Of a stretch of DNA of 40,551 bases, positions 23,130-31,151 are shown in pieces. The position numbers and the translations under genes were made by a program. How positions within the stretch are numbered: the first letter of the stretch is position 1; each line of letters starts with the position of its first letter. Below the pieces are notes generated by a model. That model did not search any database, was not told where the DNA came from, and saw nothing but the letters and a program-made list of their open reading frames with translations. The DNA comes from Minisyncoccota bacterium. Lineage in GTDB: Bacteria > Patescibacteriota > Minisyncoccia > Phycocordibacterales > UBA9973. The stretch is taken from NCBI GenBank assembly GCA_018061865.1, contig JAGOTH010000006.1, positions 1 to 40,551 of the forward strand. The letters are read 5' to 3'.

Positions 23130-23340
23130 GAAAGCAGACATACACCCAACATATTACGAAAAAGCCAAAGTTTCTTGCTCTTGCGGAGCGGGTTTTACTG
23201 TCGGTTCAACAAAAGAAGACATTAAAAACGAAGTTTGTAGTAATTGTCACCCATTCTTTACAGGAAAAGAAAAGACACTAGATACAGCAGGAAGAGTAGA
23301 CCGATTCAAGAAGCGACAAGCAGCATCAAAAAAGAGTTAA
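23128..23340 (+). CDS. rpmE: 50S ribosomal protein L31 (zinc-binding form)
   Basis: 70 residues. Start [20 protein letters not shown] is typical. Zinc ligands are Cys17, Cys19, Cys37 and Cys40, so this is the C+ form that needs zinc. The start ATG directly follows the closing arm of a long leader helix and has no Shine-Dalgarno. It precedes prfA, a pairing seen in many bacteria, but a terminator-like hairpin lies between them. Confidence 0.95.
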   Translation: MKADIHPTYYEKAKVSCSCGAGFTVGSTKEDIKNEVCSNCHPFFTGKEKTLDTAGRVDRFKKRQAASKKS

Positions 23341-23354
23341 CTAATGAAAGCGAA

Positions 23355-23380
23355 AAAGCGCCAAGTAAAGGCGTTTTTTC
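23355..23380 (+). terminator. Intrinsic terminator after rpmE
   Basis: CGCC (23359-23362) and GGCG (23370-23373) with flanking A and T runs, then TTTTTTC. The stem is short, so read-through into prfA is plausible. Confidence 0.7.
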
Positions 23381-23398
23381 ATTTCCTAATTTAAATTT

Positions 23399-24373
23399 AT
23401 GGAAGAACTAAACATAAAAGAATTAAAAGAGAATCCAAAAACTTTCTACTTAGCGAGCGAGCTTGAGAAGATTATAAAAAATATAGAAGAAACTAAAGCT
23501 TTATCTGAAACAGATGCTGAAATGGCGGAAATGGCCAAAGAAGAACTTACCACTCTAGAAAATACTAAAACAATAATCGGAGACCAAATAAAAGCAATTC
23601 TTGAAAGTGAAAAAGCAGAAGAAGAATTTCCAAACGAAATACTTCTGGAAGTTAGAGCTGGAGCTGGAGGAGACGAAGCTTCGCTTTTTGCTGCAGAACT
23701 CGCGGGAATGTATATCGGATATGCAAACCAAATGGGTTGGGGAGTGAAGAGACTTTCTGAGTCTGAAAGTGATGTTGGAGGATACAAAGAAGCTGTTTTT
23801 GAAATAAAAGGAATCGATGTATACAAACGACTAAGATACGAAACAGGGGTTCATCGAGTTCAGAGAGTTCCAGACACCGAAAAAAATGGCAGAATACATA
23901 CTTCAACAGCCTCTGTTGCTGTTCTTCCAATTCGTAAAAAAGTAAAGATGGAAATAAACCCAGCCGACATTGAGATGGAATATTCTCGTTCTGGAGGAGC
24001 AGGGGGACAAAATGTTAACAAGGTTGAAACAGCGGTAAGACTGATACACAAACCAACAGGAATTGATGTTCGCTGTACATCTGAAAGAACTCAGCTCGGA
24101 AACAGAGAGCGCGCAATGCAGATACTGCAAGCAAAACTTCAACAAATGAAAGAAGAGGAAGAGGCAAAGAAGTTCTCTGATGAAAGAAAAAACCAAATCG
24201 GAACAGGGGACCGAAGTGAAAAAATAAGAACTTACAACTTTCCACAAGACAGAATTACCGATCACAGAATAAAACAATCCTGGTCCAACATCCCTGGAAT
24301 TATGCTTGGAAATATAACAAAAATACTAGACGCCATCGAACGAGGAGAAGTAGGGGATAGCGACGAAGAATAA
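23399..24373 (+). CDS. prfA: Peptide chain release factor 1
   Basis: 324 residues, shorter than the roughly 360 of E. coli RF1 because the N-terminal helical domain is trimmed. The GGQ motif is in [10 protein letters not shown]. The stop-codon tripeptide PxT reads PDT ([14 protein letters not shown]), which makes this RF1 (UAA/UAG) rather than RF2. [14 protein letters not shown] and [13 protein letters not shown] are conserved. UGA codons end other genes here, so an RF2 must be encoded elsewhere. Confidence 0.96.
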   Translation: MEELNIKELKENPKTFYLASELEKIIKNIEETKALSETDAEMAEMAKEELTTLENTKTIIGDQIKAILESEKAEEEFPNEILLEVRAGAGGDEASLFAAELAGMYIGYANQMGWGVKRLSESESDVGGYKEAVFEIKGIDVYKRLRYETGVHRVQRVPDTEKNGRIHTSTASVAVLPIRKKVKMEINPADIEMEYSRSGGAGGQNVNKVETAVRLIHKPTGIDVRCTSERTQLGNRERAMQILQAKLQQMKEEEEAKKFSDERKNQIGTGDRSEKIRTYNFPQDRITDHRIKQSWSNIPGIMLGNITKILDAIERGEVGDSDEE

Positions 24374-24386
24374 CCTAGAATCTGCT

Positions 24387-24414
24387 TTGACAAAAGCTGA
24401 ATATTTGGTATAGT
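24387..24414 (+). promoter_or_regulatory. Promoter of the 24432 gene
   Basis: TTGACA (24387-24392), 16-nt spacer, TATAGT (24409-24414). The leader to the ATG at 24432 is about 10 nt. Confidence 0.7.
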
Positions 24415-24431
24415 CATAAAAATTGTTTTTT

Positions 24432-24932
24432 ATGAGCACAATAGCAACCCTTAGCCCAAGCGACTGGCGGACAACTAAATCCGGCCGAAGAGCAGTGGAG
24501 GTGCTTACACAGCACTTTCTTCTAATAAATAATTCATTAACCAAAACAACAAGAATTAACTTGGTCATGGAGACAAACCCTGACCCAAAAGAAAAGGATC
24601 TGAAGCTAGTAATTTCAAACCCAGCACAAAACATACTCGCCCCAATAAAAGATTGGCCACGAGTAACAGCGCTACTTACAGCTAGTGAGAAAGGAATAAA
24701 TTTATCAATTTGCCCACTTGGCAAAGACGATAAAATAGCTTTATTGGCTGATAATATTGGCCACGGCTGGTATCCACCAGTGGTGGTAAATGTTAACGAA
24801 AATAAGACAAAAATATTTTCATTGTGCCAAAACGGCAAAGTTTGGTACAAAGAAAATAAATTGGAAGAGATTCACTCTCCGATAATTAAAAAAATTACAG
24901 AAGATATTTTATTTAAAATAGCCGGATTTTAA
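24432..24932 (+). CDS. Unknown protein
   Basis: 166 residues starting MSTIATLSPSDWRTTKSGRR. No family is recognised. It has a mixed alpha/beta look with two Cys far apart and no membrane segment. The frame opens 9 nt earlier with a TTG, but the ATG is the better start. Monocistronic: consensus promoter upstream, and a terminator hairpin that contains the stop codon in its loop. Confidence 0.6.
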   Translation: MSTIATLSPSDWRTTKSGRRAVEVLTQHFLLINNSLTKTTRINLVMETNPDPKEKDLKLVISNPAQNILAPIKDWPRVTALLTASEKGINLSICPLGKDDKIALLADNIGHGWYPPVVVNVNENKTKIFSLCQNGKVWYKENKLEEIHSPIIKKITEDILFKIAGF

Positions 24933-24944
24933 TCCGGCTTTTTA
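24921..24944 (+). terminator. Intrinsic terminator
   Basis: GCCGGATT (24921-24928) and AATCCGGC (24931-24938), loop TT, then TTTTT. The stop codon of the preceding gene (24930-24932) lies at the tip. Confidence 0.88.
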
Positions 24945-24993
24945 TTTACCCCCACGCCTACTTTATTGGTGTTAGGGTTAACGCAATAAACCC

Positions 24994-25022
24994 TTGAAAA
25001 AACCTTATTCTTCTGGTATATT
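24994..25022 (+). promoter_or_regulatory. Promoter of tRNA-Ile/rsmI
   Basis: TTGAAA (24994-24999), 17-nt spacer, TATATT (25017-25022). The RNA should start a few nt before the tRNA 5' end at 25033. Confidence 0.75.
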
Positions 25023-25032
25023 CTATGGACTT

Positions 25033-25104
25033 GGGTGACTAGTTCAGTGGTAGAACGCTGTCCTGATAAGACAGAGGTCATAGGTCCGATTCCTATGTCA
25101 CCCA
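25033..25104 (+). tRNA. tRNA-Ile (anticodon GAT)
   Basis: Acceptor GGGTGAC (25033-25039) pairs with GTCACCC (25097-25103), discriminator A25104. D-arm GTTCAGTGGTAGAAC; anticodon stem CTGTC/GACAG with loop CTGATAA, anticodon GAT; T-arm ATAGG-TCCGATT-CCTAT. CCA is not encoded. The rsmI start codon is only 4 nt downstream. Confidence 0.96.
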
Positions 25105-25108
25105 CAAA

Positions 25109-25795
25109 ATGCAGACCTCTAGAAAACTGTATATTATCGCCACTCCAATTGGAAATCTTGAAGACATAACGCTTCGAGCTATTCGTATATTGAAAGAAGT
25201 AGATTGTGTTTATTGTGAAGACACCAGAACTTCCGGAATTCTTCTCAAACATTACGAAATAGACACCCCAAGAAAAAGTTACCATACTCACAGTGGAGAA
25301 AACAAAGAGAATGAAATATTATCTCGACTAGAAAAAGGGGAGAGTCTTGCGCTAATTACAGACGCGGGAACTCCTGGTATTTCTGATCCTGGAGTAATGC
25401 TTATAAAAAAGGTGATTGAAGAATTCGGTCACGAAACTGTTTCTCCAATTCCCGGAGCTTCTGCTTTGGTAAGCGCACTCTCAGCCTCCGGAGTTGATAC
25501 AAGCGAATTTGTATTCTTAGGGTTCATGCCTCATAAAAAAGGCCGGAAGACGAAAACTGAAGAAGCCTTAAGCATGGATAGAACTGTAATATTTTATGAA
25601 TCAACTCATAGAATAGAAAAACTTTTGGAAGAAATAAAGTCTGTAAATAATACTAAAAAAATAATACTAGCCCGAGAGCTTACAAAACACTTCGAAGAAT
25701 TTCTAGAAGGGACAGCTGAAGAGATCTTAGAGATTTTCAAAAACACTCCAGAAAAAATGAAGGGTGAATTCGTTGTAATAATCGAAAAGCAATAA
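25109..25795 (+). CDS. rsmI: 16S rRNA (cytidine-1402-2'-O)-methyltransferase
   Basis: 228 residues of the tetrapyrrole-methylase fold. RsmI methylates the ribose of C1402 in the ribosomal P site with SAM. Motifs: LYIIATPIGNLEDITLRAI at the start, CEDTRTSGILL, ALITDAGTPGISDPG and PIPGASALVSALSASG. It lacks the C-terminal extension of the E. coli protein (286 residues). The ATG lies 4 nt after tRNA-Ile with no promoter between, so the two share a transcript. Confidence 0.95.
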   Translation: MQTSRKLYIIATPIGNLEDITLRAIRILKEVDCVYCEDTRTSGILLKHYEIDTPRKSYHTHSGENKENEILSRLEKGESLALITDAGTPGISDPGVMLIKKVIEEFGHETVSPIPGASALVSALSASGVDTSEFVFLGFMPHKKGRKTKTEEALSMDRTVIFYESTHRIEKLLEEIKSVNNTKKIILARELTKHFEEFLEGTAEEILEIFKNTPEKMKGEFVVIIEKQ

Positions 25796-25798
25796 ATT

Positions 25799-25826
25799 TT
25801 GAAAAAAATATCATGAGGGTTATAAT
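25799..25826 (+). promoter_or_regulatory. Promoter of the small membrane gene/DUF4015 operon
   Basis: TTGAAA (25799-25804), 16-nt spacer, TATAAT (25821-25826), then 6 nt to the ATG at 25833 (leaderless). Confidence 0.7.
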
Positions 25827-25832
25827 AGACCT

Positions 25833-26030
25833 ATGAAAAAGCCAAGATTATTTTTTCTTCTAGGAATATTTTTAGTTATATTGCCGATACTCGGTTTTCC
25901 TTCTTCTTGGAAAAATCTTTTTATCGTAATCATTGGGGCATTCCTCATTTTCAATTCATATATGATGAGAAGAAATTACAAGAAAAATACCTGGCATGTC
26001 TTTGGAAAAAATAAAGAAGATAACATATAG
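25833..26030 (+). CDS. Small two-span membrane protein
   Basis: 65 residues with two membrane spans (about 5-22 and 28-43) and a basic tail (MMRRNYKKNTWHVFGKNKEDN). No family is recognised. It overlaps the start of the next gene by 35 nt in a different frame, which suggests translational coupling. Confidence 0.65.
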   Translation: MKKPRLFFLLGIFLVILPILGFPSSWKNLFIVIIGAFLIFNSYMMRRNYKKNTWHVFGKNKEDNI

Positions 26031-27210
26031 CTTTCTAAACAGAAAGAGCGGTAGTACTGTTATAATTTTTTCTATAATTGTTTCTTTGTTGATAGCTATT
26101 TTTGCTTATTTTTATATTCCTAAAATGGCCGCTGAATCCTATACTCAAGGCGACGAGATAAAGGAGAAGGGAATAGAGGAGATCGTGATTCCAGAAGAAA
26201 AAATTGTTGTATCTCACATAGAAACACCTGAAGCCGTCAAAGCGGTCTATATGTCTAGCTGGGTTGCTGGAACAAAAAGCATTCGAGACAAAATAATACT
26301 TCTAGCAGAAGAGACTGAGGTAAACGCTATTGTAATCGATGTAAAAGACTATACAGGTAAGATATCTTTCACTCCAAAAAACGGAACGCTTCTCGCTTAC
26401 GGATCAAGCGAAAGAAGAATAGCAGACATCGATGAACTGATTGAAGAACTTCATAGTAAAAATATTTATGTAATTGGACGGGTGGCTGTATTTCAAGATC
26501 CTCACATGACAAAAACACATCCGGAATATGCAGTTAAAACCGCAAGTAATAAGGATCTTGTTTGGAAAGACGACAAAGGAATAAGTTGGCTGGACGCTGG
26601 AGCTGAAGAAGTCTGGGAATATTCAGCCCTTATCGGAGAAGAGGCTTACGCTAGAGGATTTGATGAAATAAACTACGACTATATTCGTTTTCCTTCTGAC
26701 GGAAACATGCGCGACATTTATTTCCCTTATAGTGAAGGAAAGGTGAAGAGTGAAGTTATGCGTGGATATTTTGAATTTTTAAAAATGAGATTTGCATTAC
26801 AAGAAATTCCGACATCAGCAGACTTATTTGGAATGGTTACAACAAACAAAGATGATCTTGGAATTGGACAACTTCTAGAGCACGGACTCGCAAACTTCAA
26901 CTTCGTCGGACCAATGGTTTATCCTTCACACTACCCAGATGGATGGAATAATTTTTCAAATCCAGCAGATCATCCCTATGATGTAATAAAACTATCCATG
27001 GGACCGGCAATAACTAGAGCTGAGGCAATGGGGCTAACCCGAGACAGTCTTCGTCCTTGGATACAAGATTTCAACCTAGGAGCCACTTATACAGCGGAGA
27101 TGGTAAGAGCCCAGATAACAGCCCTCGATGACCTAGGAATAGACAGCTGGATGATTTGGGACCCTTCTAACACTTATACAGAAGGCGCCTTAAAGAAAGA
27201 AACTGAATGA
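25996..27210 (+). CDS. DUF4015 putative glycoside hydrolase
   Basis: 404 residues. One N-terminal membrane anchor (about 20-41), then a TIM-barrel-like domain: AVYMSSWVAGTKSI, NAIVIDVKDYTGKI, VIGRVAVFQDP, GFDEINYDYIRFPSDG, FNFVGPMVYPSHYPDGW and IDSWMIWDPSNTY. These are the signature blocks of the DUF4015 family (Pfam PF13200), proposed glycoside hydrolases exposed on the cell surface. Candidate acids are in VIDVKD and YDYIRFPSDG. Substrate unknown. It overlaps the upstream small membrane gene and is followed by ctpA 17 nt later. Confidence 0.9.
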   Translation: MSLEKIKKITYSFLNRKSGSTVIIFSIIVSLLIAIFAYFYIPKMAAESYTQGDEIKEKGIEEIVIPEEKIVVSHIETPEAVKAVYMSSWVAGTKSIRDKIILLAEETEVNAIVIDVKDYTGKISFTPKNGTLLAYGSSERRIADIDELIEELHSKNIYVIGRVAVFQDPHMTKTHPEYAVKTASNKDLVWKDDKGISWLDAGAEEVWEYSALIGEEAYARGFDEINYDYIRFPSDGNMRDIYFPYSEGKVKSEVMRGYFEFLKMRFALQEIPTSADLFGMVTTNKDDLGIGQLLEHGLANFNFVGPMVYPSHYPDGWNNFSNPADHPYDVIKLSMGPAITRAEAMGLTRDSLRPWIQDFNLGATYTAEMVRAQITALDDLGIDSWMIWDPSNTYTEGALKKETE

Positions 27211-27227
27211 TATAATTAAAAAATAAA

Positions 27228-28418
27228 ATGAATATAACTCCAGAAAAAAATAATAAAAGTTTAGTAATTCCCGCCGTTATATTTGGGTTTGTTTTGTTTT
27301 CAGTTGGATTTTTAACAGGAAATACCAAGGAGCTTGGAGCAGCTGAAAGTAACAGACCCAACATAGATAGCTTTTGGGAGGTTTGGGATTTGATTGATCA
27401 GAAATATCCAGACAGTGCAGACTATACAACAGAAGAGAGACTTTGGGGTGCAATCGAGGGTCTTGTTGCTGGAAGCGGAGATCCTTACTCAAGCTTTTAC
27501 CCACCAAAAGAATCAAGTGATTTTGAAGAATTGATTGGCGGAACCTTCAGTGGAATAGGGGCAGAGATAGACAAGGTTAACGACGTTCTAACTGTTGTCT
27601 CTCCTCTAAAAGAGTCTCCTGCGGAAAAAGCCGGACTAAAATCTGGCGATAGAATTTTGGAAATAAATGGAGAATCTACAGAAAAACTAAATGTTGAAGA
27701 AGCAATAGACAGAATAAGAGGAGAGAAGGGGACTGAGGTAACTCTTACAATAAATCCAAAAGATTCTTTTGAATTTTATGAAGTTAAAATAAAAAGAGAC
27801 ACTATAAATATCCCGACAATAGAAACAGAGGTTCGTAATGGTGATACTTTTATAATTTCTCTTTACAACTTTAATGCTAGAAGCGCGGGGGAATTTGAAA
27901 GAGAAATAAAGAACTTCGCAAAAAATTCTGAGTATAAAAACTTGATACTAGACTTGAGAGGAAATCCTGGAGGATATCTCGACTCATCAGTTTCAATTGC
28001 CAGCTATTTTATTCCAAAAGGAGAAGTCGTTGTTAGTGAAAAATACGGACCACAACATGAAGAAAAGTTTTATAGAAGCAGAGGCTACGGTGACTTGGCC
28101 GGGAAAGAGTTCCAAATGGTAGTACTTGTAGACGAAGGAAGTGCCTCTGCTTCAGAGATTCTAGCTGGAGCACTTAAGGATTACGACCGGGCAACTATTA
28201 TCGGAAAGACAACATTTGGTAAAGGGTCTGTCCAAGAGCTAATCGATGTATCCACAGAAACATCTGTAAAAATAACTGTTGCAAAATGGTATACACCGAA
28301 CGGAACATCTTTCAGTGAAGCAGGACTTGAACCAGACGTAATATCCGAGTATATAAAAGACAACGGCGAAATAGACAGCCAACTGGAAGACGCCCTGAAG
28401 TTTTTAAAAGATAATTAA
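27228..28418 (+). CDS. ctpA: S41-family carboxyl-terminal processing protease
   Basis: 396 residues. Membrane anchor at about 11-27, PDZ domain (GTFSGIGAEIDK to GDRILEINGEST), then the S41 catalytic core: NLILDLRGNPGGYLDSSVSIA, the nucleophile Ser in VDEGSASASEI, and the general-base Lys in GKTTFGKGSVQ. It cleaves protein C-termini outside the cytoplasm. A TATAAT lies at 27211-27216, 11 nt before the ATG, immediately after the DUF4015 stop, so it may be transcribed both alone and with its neighbour. Confidence 0.95.
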   Translation: MNITPEKNNKSLVIPAVIFGFVLFSVGFLTGNTKELGAAESNRPNIDSFWEVWDLIDQKYPDSADYTTEERLWGAIEGLVAGSGDPYSSFYPPKESSDFEELIGGTFSGIGAEIDKVNDVLTVVSPLKESPAEKAGLKSGDRILEINGESTEKLNVEEAIDRIRGEKGTEVTLTINPKDSFEFYEVKIKRDTINIPTIETEVRNGDTFIISLYNFNARSAGEFEREIKNFAKNSEYKNLILDLRGNPGGYLDSSVSIASYFIPKGEVVVSEKYGPQHEEKFYRSRGYGDLAGKEFQMVVLVDEGSASASEILAGALKDYDRATIIGKTTFGKGSVQELIDVSTETSVKITVAKWYTPNGTSFSEAGLEPDVISEYIKDNGEIDSQLEDALKFLKDN

Positions 28419-28427
28419 TACAACAAC

Positions 28428-28874
28428 ATGCGGGTAATATTACTGAAAGACATACAAAAAATCGGAAGAAAGGGAGAAACAAAAGAAGTTGGAGATGGGT
28501 ACGCTCTGAATTTTCTAATTCCCAAGAAATTAGCGGCCAAAGAAGGTAGCTCTGATGCAAATAGAATCAAGAAAGAGCTAGAGGAAAAAGCACAGCATAA
28601 ATTTATAACAGGAAAGCTGGAAGAAGATACAATAAAAAGTCTGGCTGGTAAAAAAATAATAATAAATTCTAAATCAAATAAAGAGGGCCATCTTTTTGCT
28701 CAAGTTAGAAAAGAAAATATTATAGAAGGAATAAAGTCAGCCTATGGAATCGAACTACACGAAGAGAATGTATTACTCGATGAACACCTTAAGACAAAAG
28801 GAGAACACGAAATAAAAATTTCTGGAAAAGCAAAAGGCTTCCAAGTAAAAATGATCGTAGAGATCGTAGACTAA
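28428..28874 (+). CDS. rplI: 50S ribosomal protein L9
   Basis: 148 residues, complete. The N-terminal domain MRVILLKDIQKIGRKGE with VGDGYALNFLIPKKLA, the connecting helix and the C-terminal domain are all present. L9 binds 23S rRNA helix 76 and helps maintain reading frame. Some CPR lineages lack L9, so its presence is a useful taxonomic marker. It starts 9 nt after ctpA. Confidence 0.95.
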   Translation: MRVILLKDIQKIGRKGETKEVGDGYALNFLIPKKLAAKEGSSDANRIKKELEEKAQHKFITGKLEEDTIKSLAGKKIIINSKSNKEGHLFAQVRKENIIEGIKSAYGIELHEENVLLDEHLKTKGEHEIKISGKAKGFQVKMIVEIVD

Positions 28875-28890
28875 AAAAACCAACCAAACA

Positions 28891-28917
28891 AAAAACCCCG
28901 ACTTTTGATCGGGGGTT
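28891..28917. terminator. Bidirectional terminator between rplI and rpmA
   Basis: AAAACCCCGA (28892-28901), loop CTTTTGA, then TCGGGGGTTTTT. It separates the convergent rplI and rpmA. Confidence 0.88.
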
Positions 28918-28925
28918 TTTGTTAA

Positions 28926-29198
28926 TTAGAGAACATTAACTTTTTTCTTTACAGAAGTTGTTCCGTCAAAGTTTATCTTTCGCGCATTTGTGAATTTAAC
29001 CTTTCCATCAACAACCGCGTATACAGTGTGATCCTTTCCAAGACGAACACCCTTACCCGCTAGGTATCTAGATCCTCTTTGTCTTATTATAATGTTCCCA
29101 GCTATTACAGCTTCTCCGTCATATTTCTTAACTCCAAGATACTTTGGGTTTGAATCTTTAAGGTTTGAAGCTGTTCCACCGGCTTTTCTATGTGCCAT
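28926..29198 (-). CDS. rpmA: 50S ribosomal protein L27
   Basis: 90 residues starting [19 protein letters not shown]. The N-terminal tail that reaches the peptidyl-transferase centre is of the standard type, with no cleaved extension. Conserved [18 protein letters not shown] is present. It has its own promoter and is separated from rplU (39632) and obg (7559), its usual partners. Confidence 0.96.
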   Translation of the reverse strand: MAHRKAGGTASNLKDSNPKYLGVKKYDGEAVIAGNIIIRQRGSRYLAGKGVRLGKDHTVYAVVDGKVKFTNARKINFDGTTSVKKKVNVL

Positions 29199-29230
29199 AC
29201 AAAAATGATATAATTAATTTAAGTCCTAGT

Positions 29231-29259
29231 AATATACAGGAAAATCCCTTGTTTTGCAA
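29231..29259 (-). promoter_or_regulatory. Promoter of rpmA
   Basis: Minus strand: TTGCAA (29259-29254), 17-nt spacer, TATATT (29236-29231), identical in boxes and spacing to the rpmE promoter. The leader is about 26 nt. The -35 sits in a CCCTTG/CAAGGG hairpin (29246-29262). Confidence 0.75.
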
Positions 29260-29287
29260 GGGGTAAAAAATAGGAAATTCTAGATAT

Positions 29288-29629
29288 ATGGAAAAAGCCT
29301 TAAAAACAAACAAAAAGCTTGTATCTGGGCTATTTATAGGCCTAGGCATTGGCCTTCTAGCCTCTTATTTTGCCCTAAAAAGGCCTCAAAACACTCCAGA
29401 GGTCCTAATCACTGGAAATATAATTCCCCTCGAATCAATCCAAAATAACGACCTTACAATCGACGGAAAAACCCTCGGTAGATACCTAGCCAGCCGAAGT
29501 GGCACAAAGTACTATCCCGTTGGATGCAAATCGGCAGACCGAATAAAAGAAGAAAACAGAATATGGTTTTCAGATATAGAAAGCGCTGAAAATGCAGGCT
29601 ACGGCCCAGCATCAAATTGTAATTTTTAA
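29288..29629 (+). CDS. Membrane-anchored protein with Ada-like metal-binding motif
   Basis: 113 residues. Membrane anchor at about 12-30. The C-terminal YLASRSGTKYYPVGC, then RIKEENRIWFSD and AGYGPASNC, matches the short Ada-type zinc-binding module often attached to nucleases and surface proteins in CPR genomes. Only two Cys (GC and NC) are seen. The domain likely faces outside. It lies 3 nt before the next gene. Confidence 0.65.
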   Translation: MEKALKTNKKLVSGLFIGLGIGLLASYFALKRPQNTPEVLITGNIIPLESIQNNDLTIDGKTLGRYLASRSGTKYYPVGCKSADRIKEENRIWFSDIESAENAGYGPASNCNF

Positions 29630-29632
29630 ACT

Positions 29633-30058
29633 ATGCACCATGTTGCAATAATGAAAAAATCTTGGGGATTAATTCCTAAGATTTTAACAGGAGAAAAAAC
29701 CATTGAATCAAGATGGTATAGGTCAAAAATAGCTCCTTGGAATAAGGTGGCACTTAAAGATGTGATCTACTTCAAAAACTCCGGTGGATTAATCGAATTA
29801 AAGGCTACAGTATCTGAAGTTCTACAATTTGAATTCAAAAATATTTCTGAAATAAAAAATGTAATAAAAAAATATGGAAAAGATATTTGCTTAATTGAGC
29901 CAAATCCAAAGAAATGGGGGAGAGTGCCTCGATATGGAATTTTGATTAAACTAATAAATCCAGAAAAGGTGTCCAAGCCATTCAAAATAAACAAAAGTGG
30001 GTTCGGTAATAGATCAGCGTGGATTGTTGTAAAAGATATGAAAAAGATAAAGATATAA
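29633..30058 (+). CDS. ASCH/PUA-like domain protein
   Basis: 141 residues. The N-terminal MKKSWGLIPKILTGEKTIESRW and the following DVIYFKNSGG match the ASCH domain pattern (hydrophobic strand, I-x-x-G-E-K-T-I-E-x-R, D-x-I-x-F). ASCH proteins are PUA-fold RNA- or nucleotide-binding proteins; some are RNases or amidohydrolases. It is 3 nt after the Ada-like gene, which is unrelated in fold. The specific target is unknown. Confidence 0.65.
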   Translation: MHHVAIMKKSWGLIPKILTGEKTIESRWYRSKIAPWNKVALKDVIYFKNSGGLIELKATVSEVLQFEFKNISEIKNVIKKYGKDICLIEPNPKKWGRVPRYGILIKLINPEKVSKPFKINKSGFGNRSAWIVVKDMKKIKI

Positions 30059-30157
30059 CTGAGCTAAATTATATTGAGGGAATAGAAGGTTATATTTTAT
30101 ATAAGAGTCGCACAATATACCTTTTGCGACATACTTATAGCTATAAAGCTGGGCAAA

Positions 30158-30182
30158 CAAAAACCGCCCATTTAGGTGCGGT
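30158..30182 (-). terminator. Terminator of the 30207 gene
   Basis: On the minus strand, ACCGC-A-CC, loop TAAAT, GG-GCGGT, then TTTTTG. The one-base bulge makes it moderate in strength. The 148 nt between 30059 and 30206 also hold an inverted repeat GTCGCA/TGCGAC (30107-30130) and no convincing gene. Confidence 0.65.
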
Positions 30183-30206
30183 CTATTATATCTTCAATTA
30201 AAACCT

Positions 30207-31082
30207 TTAAGGATATTTAATGTTTATCTCAAACAAATTTAATTTATTTCCCAATCCTTTTTCGTATCGGTATGAATCTCCGGCTTTTATTAAAATCACA
30301 TCGTCATATTTTACTTCAAAATATATTTCATTTTCGACAATAGAATTTTCTTGAATGTAGAAAGCTCCATAACCGTCCAAAACTCTGTATATCCTTATTC
30401 CCTCTTCCACCTTTTTTAATGGATGAATTGTCTTTGCGTTAACTTCGATTAAGTTAAAGTTCAGGTTTGGATCATCTATCAATTTGTAACCACCAAATCC
30501 TTCCCGTGAAAAAGCCATTTCTTCTGTTTTTTCTATTTTCCCTGATTTAATTAATTCCAGAAATTTTTTTGGAAATTTAGAAAAATATTCTTCCACGCTT
30601 GGCCCACCTAATTCCATTTTGTCGATTTCTTCAACTGACTGTTGAAGTTCTTCTTTTGTCACCATGTTAAAAAATTCCTCTTGATCTTTGATGAAATCTT
30701 GGACATTGGGTCCAACTCCGGCATATTTATCAACAATTTCTTTAAATTCTGCCAACTTTTCTTCCGGCATATTTTTGAAATAATTTTGAATTTTTGAAAC
30801 CGCATCGAATTCATTTGGCAGATTGAATCCCTGACTTCTTAGATAATCAGTAATAAACATTGCGTTTACTGACTGATAGTGGTTTCTTCCATTAAGAAGA
30901 AAAACGTTTCCGCTAGTAAGGATATGGAGCGTTCGGTTATTTTTTAATTCTATTCTTACAACAAATCCTCCTGTATTGAAGGAGGTTTCGTCACATCTAA
31001 AAGACACAAACTTCTCTCCGAGAAAAAGATCCGCAATCTTTCTGGCCTGATCTTCCGTTAACTCATTTAATTCTTTTTTCAT
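30207..31082 (-). CDS. Unknown protein with cupin-like C-terminus
   Basis: 291 residues. The N-terminus begins KKELNELTEDQARKIADLF. The middle (about 100-200) is helical and acidic. The last 75 residues (TIHPLKKVEEGIRIYRVLDG, then GAFYIQE, VILIKAGDSYRYEKG) have the strand spacing of a cupin barrel, with the IKAGDSYRY motif near the second cupin block, but only one plausible metal-ligand His. The segment LGEKFVSFRCDET near the start has no known match. A sugar-binding or regulatory role cannot be assigned. Confidence 0.6.
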   Translation of the reverse strand: MKKELNELTEDQARKIADLFLGEKFVSFRCDETSFNTGGFVVRIELKNNRTLHILTSGNVFLLNGRNHYQSVNAMFITDYLRSQGFNLPNEFDAVSKIQNYFKNMPEEKLAEFKEIVDKYAGVGPNVQDFIKDQEEFFNMVTKEELQQSVEEIDKMELGGPSVEEYFSKFPKKFLELIKSGKIEKTEEMAFSREGFGGYKLIDDPNLNFNLIEVNAKTIHPLKKVEEGIRIYRVLDGYGAFYIQENSIVENEIYFEVKYDDVILIKAGDSYRYEKGLGNKLNLFEINIKYP

Positions 31083-31110
31083 AAAACAAAATTTTCATTA
31101 TTAAAACACA

Positions 31111-31140
31111 AAAAAGACCCAAAAGTCAATGGGTCTTTTT
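31111..31140 (-). terminator. Terminator of the cell-division/envelope operon
   Basis: AAAAAGACCC (31111-31120) and GGGTCTTTTT (31131-31140) around a 10-nt loop. It is symmetric and lies just after the stop of the M23 peptidase gene. Confidence 0.88.
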
Positions 31141-31151
31141 TGATGTGCTTT

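Noticed and set aside
21168-24277. Long antisense ORFs inside rplY, the transglycosylase and prfA
   Set aside because: They are frame shadows of strongly coding genes, with low-complexity Ser/Phe-rich translations and no promoters.
30019-30201. 60-residue plus-strand ORF after the ASCH gene
   Set aside because: It starts inside the ASCH gene and ends in the terminator region of the opposite gene, with no promoter and no motif.
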